In this document: positions 31,415 through 40,915 of the stretch, piece by piece
Layout of the letters: the number at the start of each line of letters is the position of its first letter
How positions within the stretch are numbered: the first letter of the stretch is position 1
Assembly (NCBI GenBank): GCA_003150235.1
Contig: QAMW01000025.1
Coordinates: 1 to 64,000, forward strand
From: Bacteroidales bacterium
GTDB taxonomy: Bacteria; Bacteroidota; Bacteroidia; Bacteroidales; Muribaculaceae
Direction of reading: 5' to 3'
Length of the DNA: 64,000 bases
Program-made: the position numbers and the translations under genes
The notes under the pieces: model-generated
Database searches by the model: none
Seen by the model: only the letters and a program-made list of their open reading frames with translations
What the model was told of the DNA's origin: nothing

Positions 31415-33805
31415 TTATTTGTTTTGACTATTTAAATTAAAAGGGGTATTCTTGACATAGAGCCGGAAATTGCCGATACTTCCGGGGGCTTCCGACTCCA
31501 TTCTCGGAAGATACTGTATCGCCGAGACGGTGCGTGTTCCCCCAAGGTCGATTACAAGCGAATGAGGAAATTCCACACCGGGGACGGTGCTCCAGTAAGT
31601 CGATTCCTGAAGGTCGAAAATCTTGTCGGCTGAATGGTTGCCGTTACCGGTCTCCTCGCTGTCGGCATAGTCAACCGTCCAAGGTTCGCGCGAAAGCCGC
31701 TCGCCATTGTTGTCAATCAGATAAAACTCGGCAATCGAGGCGATGTCGCCGCCATCGATAGCATCAAGAGCTTCTAAGCAGACGTATCTGCCCGTGCGCG
31801 GAGTTTCAAGTTTAAGCTCCTGCCAACCGTTGCCCGGATTAAACTTCCCGGTCAATACCGGCGACTCGCCTGCAAGATCAAGTGTCTCACCCTCGTTACG
31901 GTGTACGAGTCTTTTCTGATGCAACAGCTTGTCAAGCTGCGGCTCTTTTAGCCCTTTAGATTTAGCCTCACGCGGTCCTAAGATATCAAAGACTACAATC
32001 TCATTCTCTCCCTTGTTAAGCCAGCAACCGGGCATATACAATGTCTGTTGCGGACCTATCTCCCAGATGCGTCCGAGGGGATGACCGTTGACATATACCA
32101 GTCCCTTTCCCCATGACGAGAAATCGAGAAACGTGTCATGTGTATTCTTTACATTGAATGTGCCGCGATACACGCCGCGCGGAAGTCGCCCCGACTCATC
32201 GGCGACCGCCTCCGTCACCGGAAGGAAATCAACCGAGGCGTAATATTCGGGAGTATCCTCAATATTAAATACGGTCCAGTCCTTCAGATTGCATACAAAC
32301 TCACGCCCGTCACGGGTCTCGGTAATGGTAACCTTATCGGTTATGCCTTTGAAATCCTTTATGGCGCGTCCGAAATTAATACGCCCCATCGCCTCCACAA
32401 GTATATCGAGTACAGCACCCTTTTTACAAGGAGGAAGCATCAACTCCTTATCGCCGTTTCGCCGGTCGAGTGTACCGATATACCTGCCGTCGACAAAAAT
32501 CTGGGCAAAATCATGCGGATCGCTGACCGTTAGCATAGTCTCGGTCTTAAGTTCAGGCAATTCGGTGCGGTACAGTATCGAGCCGAATCCCTGGTCATAC
32601 TCTTCCATTGTGCGGATATCACGGTCGGTTTTACCTTCCGGCAGATTTCCGAACAGAGGGGCATATTCTGTCAATGTAAATTCAGGAACTGTCATTGACT
32701 TTATCGTAGCGGGTACGCGCGCCTGTTTCTCACCGTCCATATATTTTGCCAGGGTCTTGCGCAATTCCCAATATTTAGGGGTCGTCTGCCCCGATTCGCT
32801 GATAGGGGCATCGTAATCATAAGAGGTGACATCGGGAGCGAAACCGGGTGAATTTGCACCTGCCCAGTGCCCCCAGTTGGTACCTCCGTGAGTCATATAG
32901 AGGCTGAATGAAATTCCTTTAGATAACATCTCGTCAATCCCCGCAACCATGTCGGCGGCAGGGCGAGTCTCATGATTGGCACCCCACTTGTCAAACCATC
33001 CGCTCCAGAATTCCGAGCACATCAGCGGAGCATCGGGGCGCACCTCGCGCAAGCGTTCAAACTGCTGGTCGATATTTGCCCCCGTACCGAAATTCACAGT
33101 CCAGATAAGATCATCGAGACCATTGTTAAGGAAATTGGATGACCAGTCACACTGAAACAGGGTGACTTTATCGCCGAAATTACGGCGCAGCATGTCACGT
33201 ATATTGGCGATATATTTCTTATCGATGCCATAGGAGCCATATTCATTTTCTACCTGCACCATGATTATCGGACCGCCGTCGGCGACAGTCAGGTCACCTA
33301 CCTCTCCGGCGACAGCTTTCTGAAACCTGTCGACCCGCTCAAGGAAATACGGGTCATTTTCCCGCAGACTTATATCCTTTTTCTTTAGCAGCCACCAAGG
33401 CAGCCCACCCATTTCCCACTCGGCACAGACATAAGGGCCGGGGCGAAGAATGACATTCATGCCGTTGGACTGACATAATTTTACAAACTCACGCAGATCA
33501 TTCTGCCCCGTGAAATCAAACTCATCAGGTTTAGGTTCATGTGCGTTCCAGAATACATAGAGGCAAATAGTGTTCATGCCAAGCGCCTTGCACAACTTTA
33601 TACGGTTATCCCAATAAGGACGCGGTATGCGCGGATAATGAAGTTCAGCCGCTTTCACCACATAGGGCTCGCCATTCAGCATAAATGACTTGTTTCCGGC
33701 TTCAAAACGTCCGGCGTCATCGCGTGTCGTCCCCGCGGCATAGCAATTCATGGTGTTGCAGCATAGAAGAGTGCTGCAGAGCAAAGTCAGAAGTGTCCTG
33801 TTCAT
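31415..33805 (-). CDS. GH35 beta-galactosidase with C-terminal galactose-binding-like domain
   Basis: This 796-aa exported enzyme has an N-terminal TIM barrel carrying the GH35 pattern LRPGPYVCAEWEMGGLPWWL. The acid/base is Glu188 in VENEYGSYG and the nucleophile is Glu265 in CSEFWSGWFD. Beta-sandwich domains follow, and the last 130 residues resemble an F5/8-type C (CBM32) module (FDLQESTYWSTVPGVEFPHS, LVIDLGGTRTVSAIQYLPRM). It releases terminal beta-galactose, feeding galK. It lies 35 bp from GH43 upstream and 10 bp from GH105 downstream. Confidence 0.93.
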   Translation of the reverse strand: MNRTLLTLLCSTLLCCNTMNCYAAGTTRDDAGRFEAGNKSFMLNGEPYVVKAAELHYPRIPRPYWDNRIKLCKALGMNTICLYVFWNAHEPKPDEFDFTGQNDLREFVKLCQSNGMNVILRPGPYVCAEWEMGGLPWWLLKKKDISLRENDPYFLERVDRFQKAVAGEVGDLTVADGGPIIMVQVENEYGSYGIDKKYIANIRDMLRRNFGDKVTLFQCDWSSNFLNNGLDDLIWTVNFGTGANIDQQFERLREVRPDAPLMCSEFWSGWFDKWGANHETRPAADMVAGIDEMLSKGISFSLYMTHGGTNWGHWAGANSPGFAPDVTSYDYDAPISESGQTTPKYWELRKTLAKYMDGEKQARVPATIKSMTVPEFTLTEYAPLFGNLPEGKTDRDIRTMEEYDQGFGSILYRTELPELKTETMLTVSDPHDFAQIFVDGRYIGTLDRRNGDKELMLPPCKKGAVLDILVEAMGRINFGRAIKDFKGITDKVTITETRDGREFVCNLKDWTVFNIEDTPEYYASVDFLPVTEAVADESGRLPRGVYRGTFNVKNTHDTFLDFSSWGKGLVYVNGHPLGRIWEIGPQQTLYMPGCWLNKGENEIVVFDILGPREAKSKGLKEPQLDKLLHQKRLVHRNEGETLDLAGESPVLTGKFNPGNGWQELKLETPRTGRYVCLEALDAIDGGDIASIAEFYLIDNNGERLSREPWTVDYADSEETGNGNHSADKIFDLQESTYWSTVPGVEFPHSLVIDLGGTRTVSAIQYLPRMESEAPGSIGNFRLYVKNTPFNLNSQNK

Positions 33806-33840
33806 GTCGGTTTTGTATATATGACTCTCTAAAGTTACTG

Positions 33841-34977
33841 CTATTTTTTATAACTTTCAATATAAGGCACATCATTTTCATCAAACGATATAGGCAACCA
33901 TATATGGCGTGAATCGGCGAGATTATCAGGATTCCAGATATCAGCCATGAATATGCAGCCGTCATTCAGCTGCAATACAAATGTGCCCTGTCCGCCAAAT
34001 GTAGTTTCCGCGCCGTCGCCGCGGCAAGGAGAAGGGTGCTGCTTCCACTCCCCCATTATCGAATCGGCGCTCATCAGCCTTGCCTCATTAGGCTGCCAGC
34101 CTGTACATCCCGATGTTATCATCCAGTATTTACCACCATGCCTGAATATCGCCGGAGCCTCATTGTGTCCTCCCGGGAATATTCTGATATACCTACCGTT
34201 GTGTCTTTCATAGGTACTGTCAAGCTCGGCTATATGCAGTGTAAGATTGTCTTCAGAAGAATATATGTGATACCCCTTTCCGCTCTCGGGGTCAATGTAG
34301 ACAGTCATGTCCCTTGACATCTGACCGCCCGCGATATCACGCTTTACAAACATTCCGCGCCTTACGGCATCATACCATTCAGGTGTCCACCACTCGAGAT
34401 TCTCCGGATATGTCGCCGCGAGGTCATCAGCCGACATGTTCAACGGGGCAATTCCGGCATTTACCCTGCCGGAATATTTCAGTTCAAACGGGCCAAGAGG
34501 CGATGCCGAAGTCGCAACCCCCGCGTAAGCCGCCCCGTAACCGCGCCCTTTCAGCTCATTGTGAAACCAGAGCACATACCGCCCAGTAGCGGGACAATAC
34601 ACTACCTTCGGACGCTCGATGATACATCCTTTCTGAACCGGGGAACTATCATCAGTCACTTTCAGCACTATTCCCCGATATTTCCAATCACGTAGATTTG
34701 CCGATGAATAACAAGCAACACCCTGCTGGAAAGATCCCGGAGTGCCGTCGCCGCGAAACTCGCCATACCAATAATATAACGAATCGGACACAAGTATATT
34801 CCCTCCGTGAGCGTTGATATGGTTGCCGTCGGTATCAGGCAACAGTTCTCCCATTATCACCGGTGGCACCTCATCTGCCAACACGCCGAAAGGCAACAAT
34901 ATCAAATATATAATGACGAGCGACATCATCCGGCGGTGGATACCCCCGGAAACGCGATTATAAAACGTATTCTTCAT
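33841..34977 (-). CDS. GH43 family glycosidase (subfamily 24/34-like)
   Basis: The 378-aa exported five-blade propeller has INAHGGNILVSDSLYYWYGE near residue 53, IERPKVVYCPATGRYVLW and HNEAPAIFRHGGKYWMITSG. In ordinary GH43 enzymes the first of these motifs carries the catalytic base Asp; here it is His-Gly. That is a mark of the exo-beta-1,3-galactanase-like subfamily, where a Gln takes over (a Gln occurs later in FGGQGTFV). It is one of two such enzymes in the PUL. The long basic N-terminus makes Met17 an alternative start. It is separated from the second GH43 by a 173-bp spacer with two hairpins. Confidence 0.85.
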   Translation of the reverse strand: MKNTFYNRVSGGIHRRMMSLVIIYLILLPFGVLADEVPPVIMGELLPDTDGNHINAHGGNILVSDSLYYWYGEFRGDGTPGSFQQGVACYSSANLRDWKYRGIVLKVTDDSSPVQKGCIIERPKVVYCPATGRYVLWFHNELKGRGYGAAYAGVATSASPLGPFELKYSGRVNAGIAPLNMSADDLAATYPENLEWWTPEWYDAVRRGMFVKRDIAGGQMSRDMTVYIDPESGKGYHIYSSEDNLTLHIAELDSTYERHNGRYIRIFPGGHNEAPAIFRHGGKYWMITSGCTGWQPNEARLMSADSIMGEWKQHPSPCRGDGAETTFGGQGTFVLQLNDGCIFMADIWNPDNLADSRHIWLPISFDENDVPYIESYKK

Positions 34978-35011
34978 GCTAATTAACCTTAATCTACCTG
35001 ACCCTGCTTAA

Positions 35012-35123
35012 CCGGGCTTCCTCCAATGGAAGCCCGGGCAGCGGCAAAACCTTTAATAATCTTTTTTACCTTGACAAAAATACCTGACTTGGTCAATATA
35101 AGAGATTGTCTCAAACAATCTCT
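35012..35123. other. Spacer with two perfect hairpins inside the PUL
   Basis: CCGGGCTTCC/GGAAGCCCGG (35012-35037) and AGAGATTGT/ACAATCTCT (35101-35123) lie in the only long gap within the hydrolase genes (34978-35150). The second hairpin is followed on the - strand by an AT-rich tract. TATTTTTG further on resembles a -7 box without a well-placed -33 box. They may end, process or restart the transcript. Confidence 0.5.
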
Positions 35124-35150
35124 AAAAATCCGAACTATTTATTCTATTTA

Positions 35151-36182
35151 TTACGGAATAGCAACAGTGTCCTTCCAGGGGATAGTAGGCACGCCACGGT
35201 CATCCCATTCTATCGGCAGCCATACATATCTTGAATCCTGTAAATCAGTTTTCTTCCAGCGGTCGAAAAGAGCGAGATAACAATCACTCTTTCCCTGTAC
35301 TTTCTGCACATAGGTGCTTTGTGCATAGAATGTCTTATCGGCATCATTTCCCCGACACGGGTCGCCGATTACCTTCCATTCACCCATGATACTGTCGGCA
35401 ACTGCTATCTGCGCGGAATTCGGGTCCCAACCCGAGCAGCCCGAGGTCAACACATAATATTTGCCGTCGCGCTTGAACACTGCGGGAGCCTCACGACTCT
35501 CGCCGATAAAATTTCTTGTAAACTTTCCGGTAGGACGAAGATAATCATCGGAAAGCTCGTTGATATACATAGTGGCATTGTTTTCCGAGGAAGCAAACTG
35601 ATAAGCCTTGCCGTCATCGTCGACAAACACTGTCTGGTCACGGCTCATGGCATCGTTAGGACGAAAACTTCCCAGATAGGTGAACGGTCCGGTGGGGGAA
35701 TCAGCCACAGCAACCCCGGCAGCCGCCTTGGAATAATCGGCACTTTCAACATGTGCCCACATCACGAATTTTCCGGTAGACGCATTGTACACAACCTTCG
35801 GGCGCTCAAGCACCTTGGAGGCATGCAGGTCGTGGGAAGGGTCATCGTGAGCCTTAAGCACCAAACCTTCAAACTTCCAGTTGCGTAAATCGTCAGATGA
35901 ATAGCAGCTAACTCCGGTCACGTCGGTACGGTAACACTCCCAGGTAGCCCACTCCGGCAATACGGTCTCTCCTACCTTATATTCGCCATAAAGATAATAT
36001 TTTCCGTCATGGAAAAGCATTCCGGCGCCATGTGCGTTTATCGGTTCGCCCGCGATGTCAAGCCATTTCTCACCTTGTACCAATGGTTGATAATCATTTT
36101 CAGCTTGATTGCCACGTGCATAGGATAACAGCACTGTCGCCATACAAATGACAGAAGTGATAATTTTACCGTTCATGATCAT
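35151..36182 (-). CDS. GH43 family glycosidase (subfamily 24/34-like), second copy
   Basis: The 343-aa exported enzyme is a paralogue of the neighbouring GH43. It has INAHGAGMLFHDGKYYLYGE, LERPKVVYNASTGKFVMWAH, MSRDQTVFVDDDGKAYQFAS and SREAPAVFKRDGKYYVLTSG. It also lacks the usual first Asp and has Gln in FYAQSTYV. It is about 35 residues shorter than the other. The ATG overlaps the GH16 stop (ATGA), so the endo-acting GH16 and this exo-acting enzyme are translationally coupled, as suits stepwise removal of galactose from a beta-1,3-galactan. Confidence 0.85.
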   Translation of the reverse strand: MIMNGKIITSVICMATVLLSYARGNQAENDYQPLVQGEKWLDIAGEPINAHGAGMLFHDGKYYLYGEYKVGETVLPEWATWECYRTDVTGVSCYSSDDLRNWKFEGLVLKAHDDPSHDLHASKVLERPKVVYNASTGKFVMWAHVESADYSKAAAGVAVADSPTGPFTYLGSFRPNDAMSRDQTVFVDDDGKAYQFASSENNATMYINELSDDYLRPTGKFTRNFIGESREAPAVFKRDGKYYVLTSGCSGWDPNSAQIAVADSIMGEWKVIGDPCRGNDADKTFYAQSTYVQKVQGKSDCYLALFDRWKKTDLQDSRYVWLPIEWDDRGVPTIPWKDTVAIP

Positions 36183-37849
36183 TTAATTATTTTCTGCGCA
36201 CGATTACCGCTCACTACAATGTAAAGATTGCCCGTAGCAGGCACATTGTCCAATGTGTCGGCGACACGCACCCCCTGCAGATTATAGATGCCTGACACGG
36301 CAATATCGCCTGAATAAGTCACATCGGTTATGCCCGCAGATGTGCCGGCAATCTCAAAATAATTGCTCCTTGCACCGAAACCGGGCTTGTCGGAGTAGAC
36401 ATGGCTCCATGCCACATTATTGTCAGTGCCGAAATATTTGCCTGAGCCGAGATTCTTTATTATCAGATAACCCTCTGCCGACTCAACCTTAAACAGAAAA
36501 TTATTGTCGGCAAGACGGTCGGTCTTGTCGGTCACATAGAGATTCCAACTGTCACGGTAGAGGTATTTTCCGTCTGCCGTAAGTATATTCATGCCTTTTG
36601 TCTTAGCCACACCGGGTGCTTCCGCAAACGTGAAGAGCTGGTTATAACCCGCTGCATCGTCATCTGTGATTATCACACATTCCTTCTCCTCAAACCATCC
36701 CGATGAAAGCGTACAGCCTGAGAGAAGATGACGGAAGCGGAAAGTGCCGCCATCGGCACACGGATTGATCATCGACTTATAAAAGTCGTCCATTGATTTC
36801 TGCAAAGCGTCAAGAGCAGAGTCAATGACATCATCGTCAGAAGAGCCGAGATATGTCTCAGCATCGGAAACAGCCTCCGACAAAGCGGCTATCGCCTCTG
36901 CCGTATAACTGCCGTTGTCACGATTTTCATCAAGCATCTTGCGCGCCTTGGATATACGGTAGCGCAACGCCGCATCATCGCTTTCGGGGACATACACCCT
37001 CACATAATCAACAAGATATTGAGCGGGGAATTCCGTCTTGTCAAGCGAGCCTCCGTTGTCGCCGCCAAGAGCGAGATTAAGCCATACGCCAAATTTATTC
37101 TCGGGGTCACGGTAAGGATTATATCCGTCGACATTATACCATGACTGGCCGGGATTGGGATTTACAGTGAGGTCGAGATCGGTCTCGTTAATCAGGCGGT
37201 CGTCAAGATAGATACGCAGACTGTTGTGGTCCCACTCTGTGCGCCAGATGTGGAAATTATCGGCGAAATCGCCCTCGAATTCATTCATTTTAGGTGCTTT
37301 ACTCGACCATTTTGCCTGCCAGCGGTTGTTGGAACCCCATGCGAGGTTGGCATGGATGGCATTGCCGTAATACTCCATGATGTCAAGCTCGCCGTTGTAA
37401 GGCCACTCATATTTGTCGCCACATCCCCAGATTGCAGGCCAATAACCGGTGCCGACAGGAATCTTGGCGCGTACCTCATAGACACCGTAATGGTAGCGAT
37501 AAGGATTTTTCAGGATTATTGACGACGAGGAATATTCGCCATACTGGTTTTTCTTGTTCCAGTCGCTTGAATAGCGCTTATAATCCGGATTTTTTACTTT
37601 TTCTTTACGTGCCTCTATTACGAGCATCCCGTCGGAGATTGTCGCATTGTCGGTCGTATAGACCTGGTCTTCATGATTACGGCGCATACCGGTCTCAAAT
37701 TCCCATTTATCGGGGTCGGGAGTGACACCTGTGTCAAATTCATCGGCAAACTCCAACCTGTAGCCGGGATATTTGTCAGCCACATTTTCCTGTGCTGACA
37801 ATGCAGCCGACATGCCGGCAAAGATAAGGACAGTTACTATATGTTTCAT
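36179..37849 (-). CDS. GH16 endo-beta-glycanase with C-terminal sorting-like tail
   Basis: The start is placed at MKHIVTVLIFAG (37849, 556 aa) since it begins the signal peptide; a longer frame adds seven residues. The GH16 jelly roll (about 30-270) has the active-site signature ELDIME (Glu154 nucleophile, Glu159 acid/base) with the extra residue of beta-bulge types such as laminarinases and beta-1,3-galactanases. About 250 residues follow, with a helical linker, a beta-trefoil-like part (SGCTLSSGWFEEKECVIITD) and a tail (GIYNLQGVRVADTL, then LYIVVSGNRAQKIIK) like Por-type sorting signals. It is likely the endo enzyme of this PUL. Confidence 0.85.
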   Translation of the reverse strand: MKHIVTVLIFAGMSAALSAQENVADKYPGYRLEFADEFDTGVTPDPDKWEFETGMRRNHEDQVYTTDNATISDGMLVIEARKEKVKNPDYKRYSSDWNKKNQYGEYSSSSIILKNPYRYHYGVYEVRAKIPVGTGYWPAIWGCGDKYEWPYNGELDIMEYYGNAIHANLAWGSNNRWQAKWSSKAPKMNEFEGDFADNFHIWRTEWDHNSLRIYLDDRLINETDLDLTVNPNPGQSWYNVDGYNPYRDPENKFGVWLNLALGGDNGGSLDKTEFPAQYLVDYVRVYVPESDDAALRYRISKARKMLDENRDNGSYTAEAIAALSEAVSDAETYLGSSDDDVIDSALDALQKSMDDFYKSMINPCADGGTFRFRHLLSGCTLSSGWFEEKECVIITDDDAAGYNQLFTFAEAPGVAKTKGMNILTADGKYLYRDSWNLYVTDKTDRLADNNFLFKVESAEGYLIIKNLGSGKYFGTDNNVAWSHVYSDKPGFGARSNYFEIAGTSAGITDVTYSGDIAVSGIYNLQGVRVADTLDNVPATGNLYIVVSGNRAQKIIK

Positions 37850-37920
37850 GATTATGATCGAGTTATGCACCCCGGGGCCGTAACCGGAAATTAATGTTGC
37901 AATCCCCGGGGTAAATATTA

Positions 37921-38766
37921 TCAGCGGATTACTTTCTGTGAACCGTTAGTAGTGCGAACAATGAAGAAGCCCTTGCTGTCGCCGAGATTCTCCACCGAGT
38001 CAGCCACGCGGACACCTCTGAGGTCATACACGCCGAGAGTCTTTGCTTCGGCATCAACAGCGATTGATGAAATGGAAGCTGACTTGTTAGCTACATATTC
38101 GGCGTAGTCGGCGGGAGTCATGATGGCGATATCATCGATATCCATCCAGAAGCCCTCGGAATGATTGCCATCCCACTTTGTATTATTGTGAGTGATGCGC
38201 AGACGCACGTTACCTGAATCGGGAGCCTTGAACTCTTTCTCGTAAGGACACCAGTAGTCAGCCTCGGCAAGGGCATCGTCCTTGTCATCAATAATATTGG
38301 AGGCACCAAACTCTTCCTTGTTAGCATCCAACGGCATAAGTTCGATACGGAAATAGGGGTCGTCCCAGTCAACGGTGGTACCTTTTGAGAGGGCTATGAT
38401 TGCACCGAGAGTGTAAGTTTCGCCGGGAGTAAGACCTGATACGATCTGCTCGATGCCGCCTGCCTGCCATCCGTTATCGTCGAAACGGTAAAGGTGAAGA
38501 CACTGCTTGTTGTTGCCACCTTCAAATACATATTCATCATCGACCTCCGGCTCCACAAGCATGGCGAGTACACACCAGTCGTCAAGACCGTTGATAGTCC
38601 AGTCGGGAAGCGCCTTGAGATTGTGTTTTGTATCGTCCCAGTCCCACGGTGTGTTCTGCTCTACTCCTTCGGTTTTCTCGAAATCGCCGTTAGCTACGAA
38701 ATTAGTCTGTGCGCACATTGAAATTGCGCTTGCAGCAACTGCTGCGGTTAGTAAAAATCTTTTCAT
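37921..38766 (-). CDS. Exported carbohydrate-binding-like protein with sorting-like tail
   Basis: The 281-aa protein has a signal peptide (MKRFLLTAAVAASAISMCAQ) and a single beta-sandwich domain beginning NFVANGDFEKTEG, continued by SGLTPGETYTLGAIIALSKG and NVRLRITHNN, then FWMDIDDIAIMTP. This pattern is typical of galactose-binding-like CBMs (CBM4/9/22-type). It ends in LGVYDLRGVRVADSVENL and GFFIVRTTNGSQKVIR, a tail shared with the GH16. Being next to susD in the operon, it may be the surface glycan-binding protein of this PUL, in the place of SusE/F. Confidence 0.72.
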   Translation of the reverse strand: MKRFLLTAAVAASAISMCAQTNFVANGDFEKTEGVEQNTPWDWDDTKHNLKALPDWTINGLDDWCVLAMLVEPEVDDEYVFEGGNNKQCLHLYRFDDNGWQAGGIEQIVSGLTPGETYTLGAIIALSKGTTVDWDDPYFRIELMPLDANKEEFGASNIIDDKDDALAEADYWCPYEKEFKAPDSGNVRLRITHNNTKWDGNHSEGFWMDIDDIAIMTPADYAEYVANKSASISSIAVDAEAKTLGVYDLRGVRVADSVENLGDSKGFFIVRTTNGSQKVIR

Positions 38767-38839
38767 GATAAAAAAAGAATTTGTGATTATGGTTAGTTAT
38801 TTTTGCCCGGCGGCACGAAGGTGTGCCGCCGGAATTTGT

Positions 38840-40897
38840 TTACTCTTGCGCGGCAGTGCCGTTCATGATTTCCCAGTAGGGGTTCTGATAGATGGGAGAT
38901 GTCTCGACGCTTACACCGTCGGCAGATGAAATCAGGAAGTGATCCACGGCGATAGGCGAAAGATAATGAGCCATGTGCCAGGTCATGCCGGAATTGTAAT
39001 ACTGGTTCTCGCTGGTGATGCGCCAGAGCGACAGATATTCGGCATTTCCGTTAAAACCGCCTTCAATGTCGGAAGGCGACGACACGTTATTGTCAGATTG
39101 CTTCGGCTGGTCGTATTTCAACCTGTTCTTAGGATAAGACGAGAGCATCGGACCAAATATCTTGGCTCCGTGAAGGAAGTATTTGCCACCCTTCAACTGG
39201 TCAAGTGCGCGCCAGCGGTAGAGGTCGTCAAGACGAAAACCCTCGCTCATCAATTCACAGCGGCGCTCACGGCGGATATTGTACAGCACCTTTGATGTGA
39301 TGCGCTTTCCTCCCGAATAGAGGGCAAGGTCATGGGTGTAATACTCCTCTTTGTCAAGGTCGGTGGCGGCTATCGTCTTCTGGATGTCAGTGTCGACACC
39401 GGCTCTTGTCCTGATGGCTTCCCAGTATTTCCAGGCATCAGCGTCAAGACGGTCACCGTAACGCTCCCACGCGGCTTCCATGTAGATAAGGTATGCCTCG
39501 GCGGCACGGAACACTACCGACGCAGTCTCATCGGTGCTTGTGGAGGTGTACTTGGTTTCCTTGGTCATGCACTTACCTTTCTTGTATCCGGTAGTGGTGG
39601 CGTACTTGAATGAACCGCCCCTGACATCGGGCACATCAAATTTTGAGCCGAGACCCATGCGGTCGGTCGCATCGGAGTAAGGATATTCTCCGGGTGCCTT
39701 CATGAACAACCGCCATCTCCAGTCCCTGTTTTTCTTTGTATCGGTCACGAAATCATCGCCTGCATAGCCCGAATTGGGGTCATAAATCGGCAGTCCGTTA
39801 TCCATAAGGAAGGCGTTGGCAAACTCCTGGGTGTAGCCTCGCGGCTGACCGGCGCGCATATACTGGTTAAGCGAATGTGCGCCTGCTTTCTCCCTGTCAG
39901 CGGCACGGTACATCAGCACCTCGTCGTAGCCCGACACATCGACCGAAGCAAACATGTCGTAATACGGATTGGCACCTACGGCGGTGGTGACACCTATCTC
40001 CTGCTTGTTATTGGCAGTGAGGACAGGATGGTTGTCGGCGACTTCCTTGGCGGCTGCAAGCGCCTGGTCAAGGAAATATGTCACCTCGGCAGCATTGTCA
40101 TAGCTGAAATCGGAGTTATAATCTTTTTTCGCACCTGCCCAGCCCGATGCGGCATCGGGGACAAAGGGAGTGCCGGCGAAATATTTTTCCCAGGTAGCCT
40201 CATAGAGAGCCACTCTCGCTTTCAGGAGAAGTGCGGCATCACGGGTGATACGCGCTCTTCCGCCTATACCGTCACCGTTGCTGAGCAGACGGGCGGCAGA
40301 GTCAAGGTCCTCGATGATAAAACGCGCAACAATATTACGCGGGCTGCGCTTCGACGCGGCAATGAGTGTCTCCCTGTCGTCGGAAAGGCTCTCGGTGATG
40401 ATAGGGAAGTCACCGAGCTTACGCAGGCGGAAGAAATATTCCTGTGCGCGGAGGAAATAACCCTCGCCGAAATAATGCTTTGCGGCGACATCACTTCCAC
40501 CGATTTCCTCAGCCTCTATTTTCGGGCGCACGGTACGGATAAACCAGTTGAGGTCGTTGATACGGTCAAAATTCCATAGACCGCCGCTCTGACCTACCTT
40601 GTAATCCTGCCCCTCGTAATAGATGCTGCTTATCGCGCCCTCGTTGTCGGTAGCCCCGTCATCATGGATAAACGAAGTATAGTCGGAGTGAGAGGGAAAC
40701 TGACCGCCTACACCGTTGGCATCCCATGCCGAGTAGTTGCAGTAATAGTTGAGGGTATAATATCCGAGCTGTTCGGCAGTGGTGAAATACATCTCGGGCG
40801 ATACGCTTGACGGCGGCGTTACATCAAGATAGTCATCACAGGAAGTGAATGTCATCGCGGTGGCGACCGTCAATAATATATGTTTGAAAAATTTCAT
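38840..40897 (-). CDS. SusD-like glycan-binding lipoprotein (galactan PUL)
   Basis: The 685-aa protein has a lipoprotein signal with Cys20 (MTFTSC) and the SusD start (DDYLDVTPPSSVSPEMYFTT). TPR helices (YFLRAQEYFFRLRKLGDFPI) and the RagB/SusD C-terminal region (YNIRRERRCELMSEGFRLDD LYRW, split here for length) follow. It forms the lid of the SusC transporter in the outer membrane and selects the glycan. At 685 aa it is long for the family. It is 18 bp downstream of susC. Confidence 0.95.
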   Translation of the reverse strand: MKFFKHILLTVATAMTFTSCDDYLDVTPPSSVSPEMYFTTAEQLGYYTLNYYCNYSAWDANGVGGQFPSHSDYTSFIHDDGATDNEGAISSIYYEGQDYKVGQSGGLWNFDRINDLNWFIRTVRPKIEAEEIGGSDVAAKHYFGEGYFLRAQEYFFRLRKLGDFPIITESLSDDRETLIAASKRSPRNIVARFIIEDLDSAARLLSNGDGIGGRARITRDAALLLKARVALYEATWEKYFAGTPFVPDAASGWAGAKKDYNSDFSYDNAAEVTYFLDQALAAAKEVADNHPVLTANNKQEIGVTTAVGANPYYDMFASVDVSGYDEVLMYRAADREKAGAHSLNQYMRAGQPRGYTQEFANAFLMDNGLPIYDPNSGYAGDDFVTDTKKNRDWRWRLFMKAPGEYPYSDATDRMGLGSKFDVPDVRGGSFKYATTTGYKKGKCMTKETKYTSTSTDETASVVFRAAEAYLIYMEAAWERYGDRLDADAWKYWEAIRTRAGVDTDIQKTIAATDLDKEEYYTHDLALYSGGKRITSKVLYNIRRERRCELMSEGFRLDDLYRWRALDQLKGGKYFLHGAKIFGPMLSSYPKNRLKYDQPKQSDNNVSSPSDIEGGFNGNAEYLSLWRITSENQYYNSGMTWHMAHYLSPIAVDHFLISSADGVSVETSPIYQNPYWEIMNGTAAQE

Positions 40898-40915
40898 TGC
40901 TTGATGTTTATAAGA

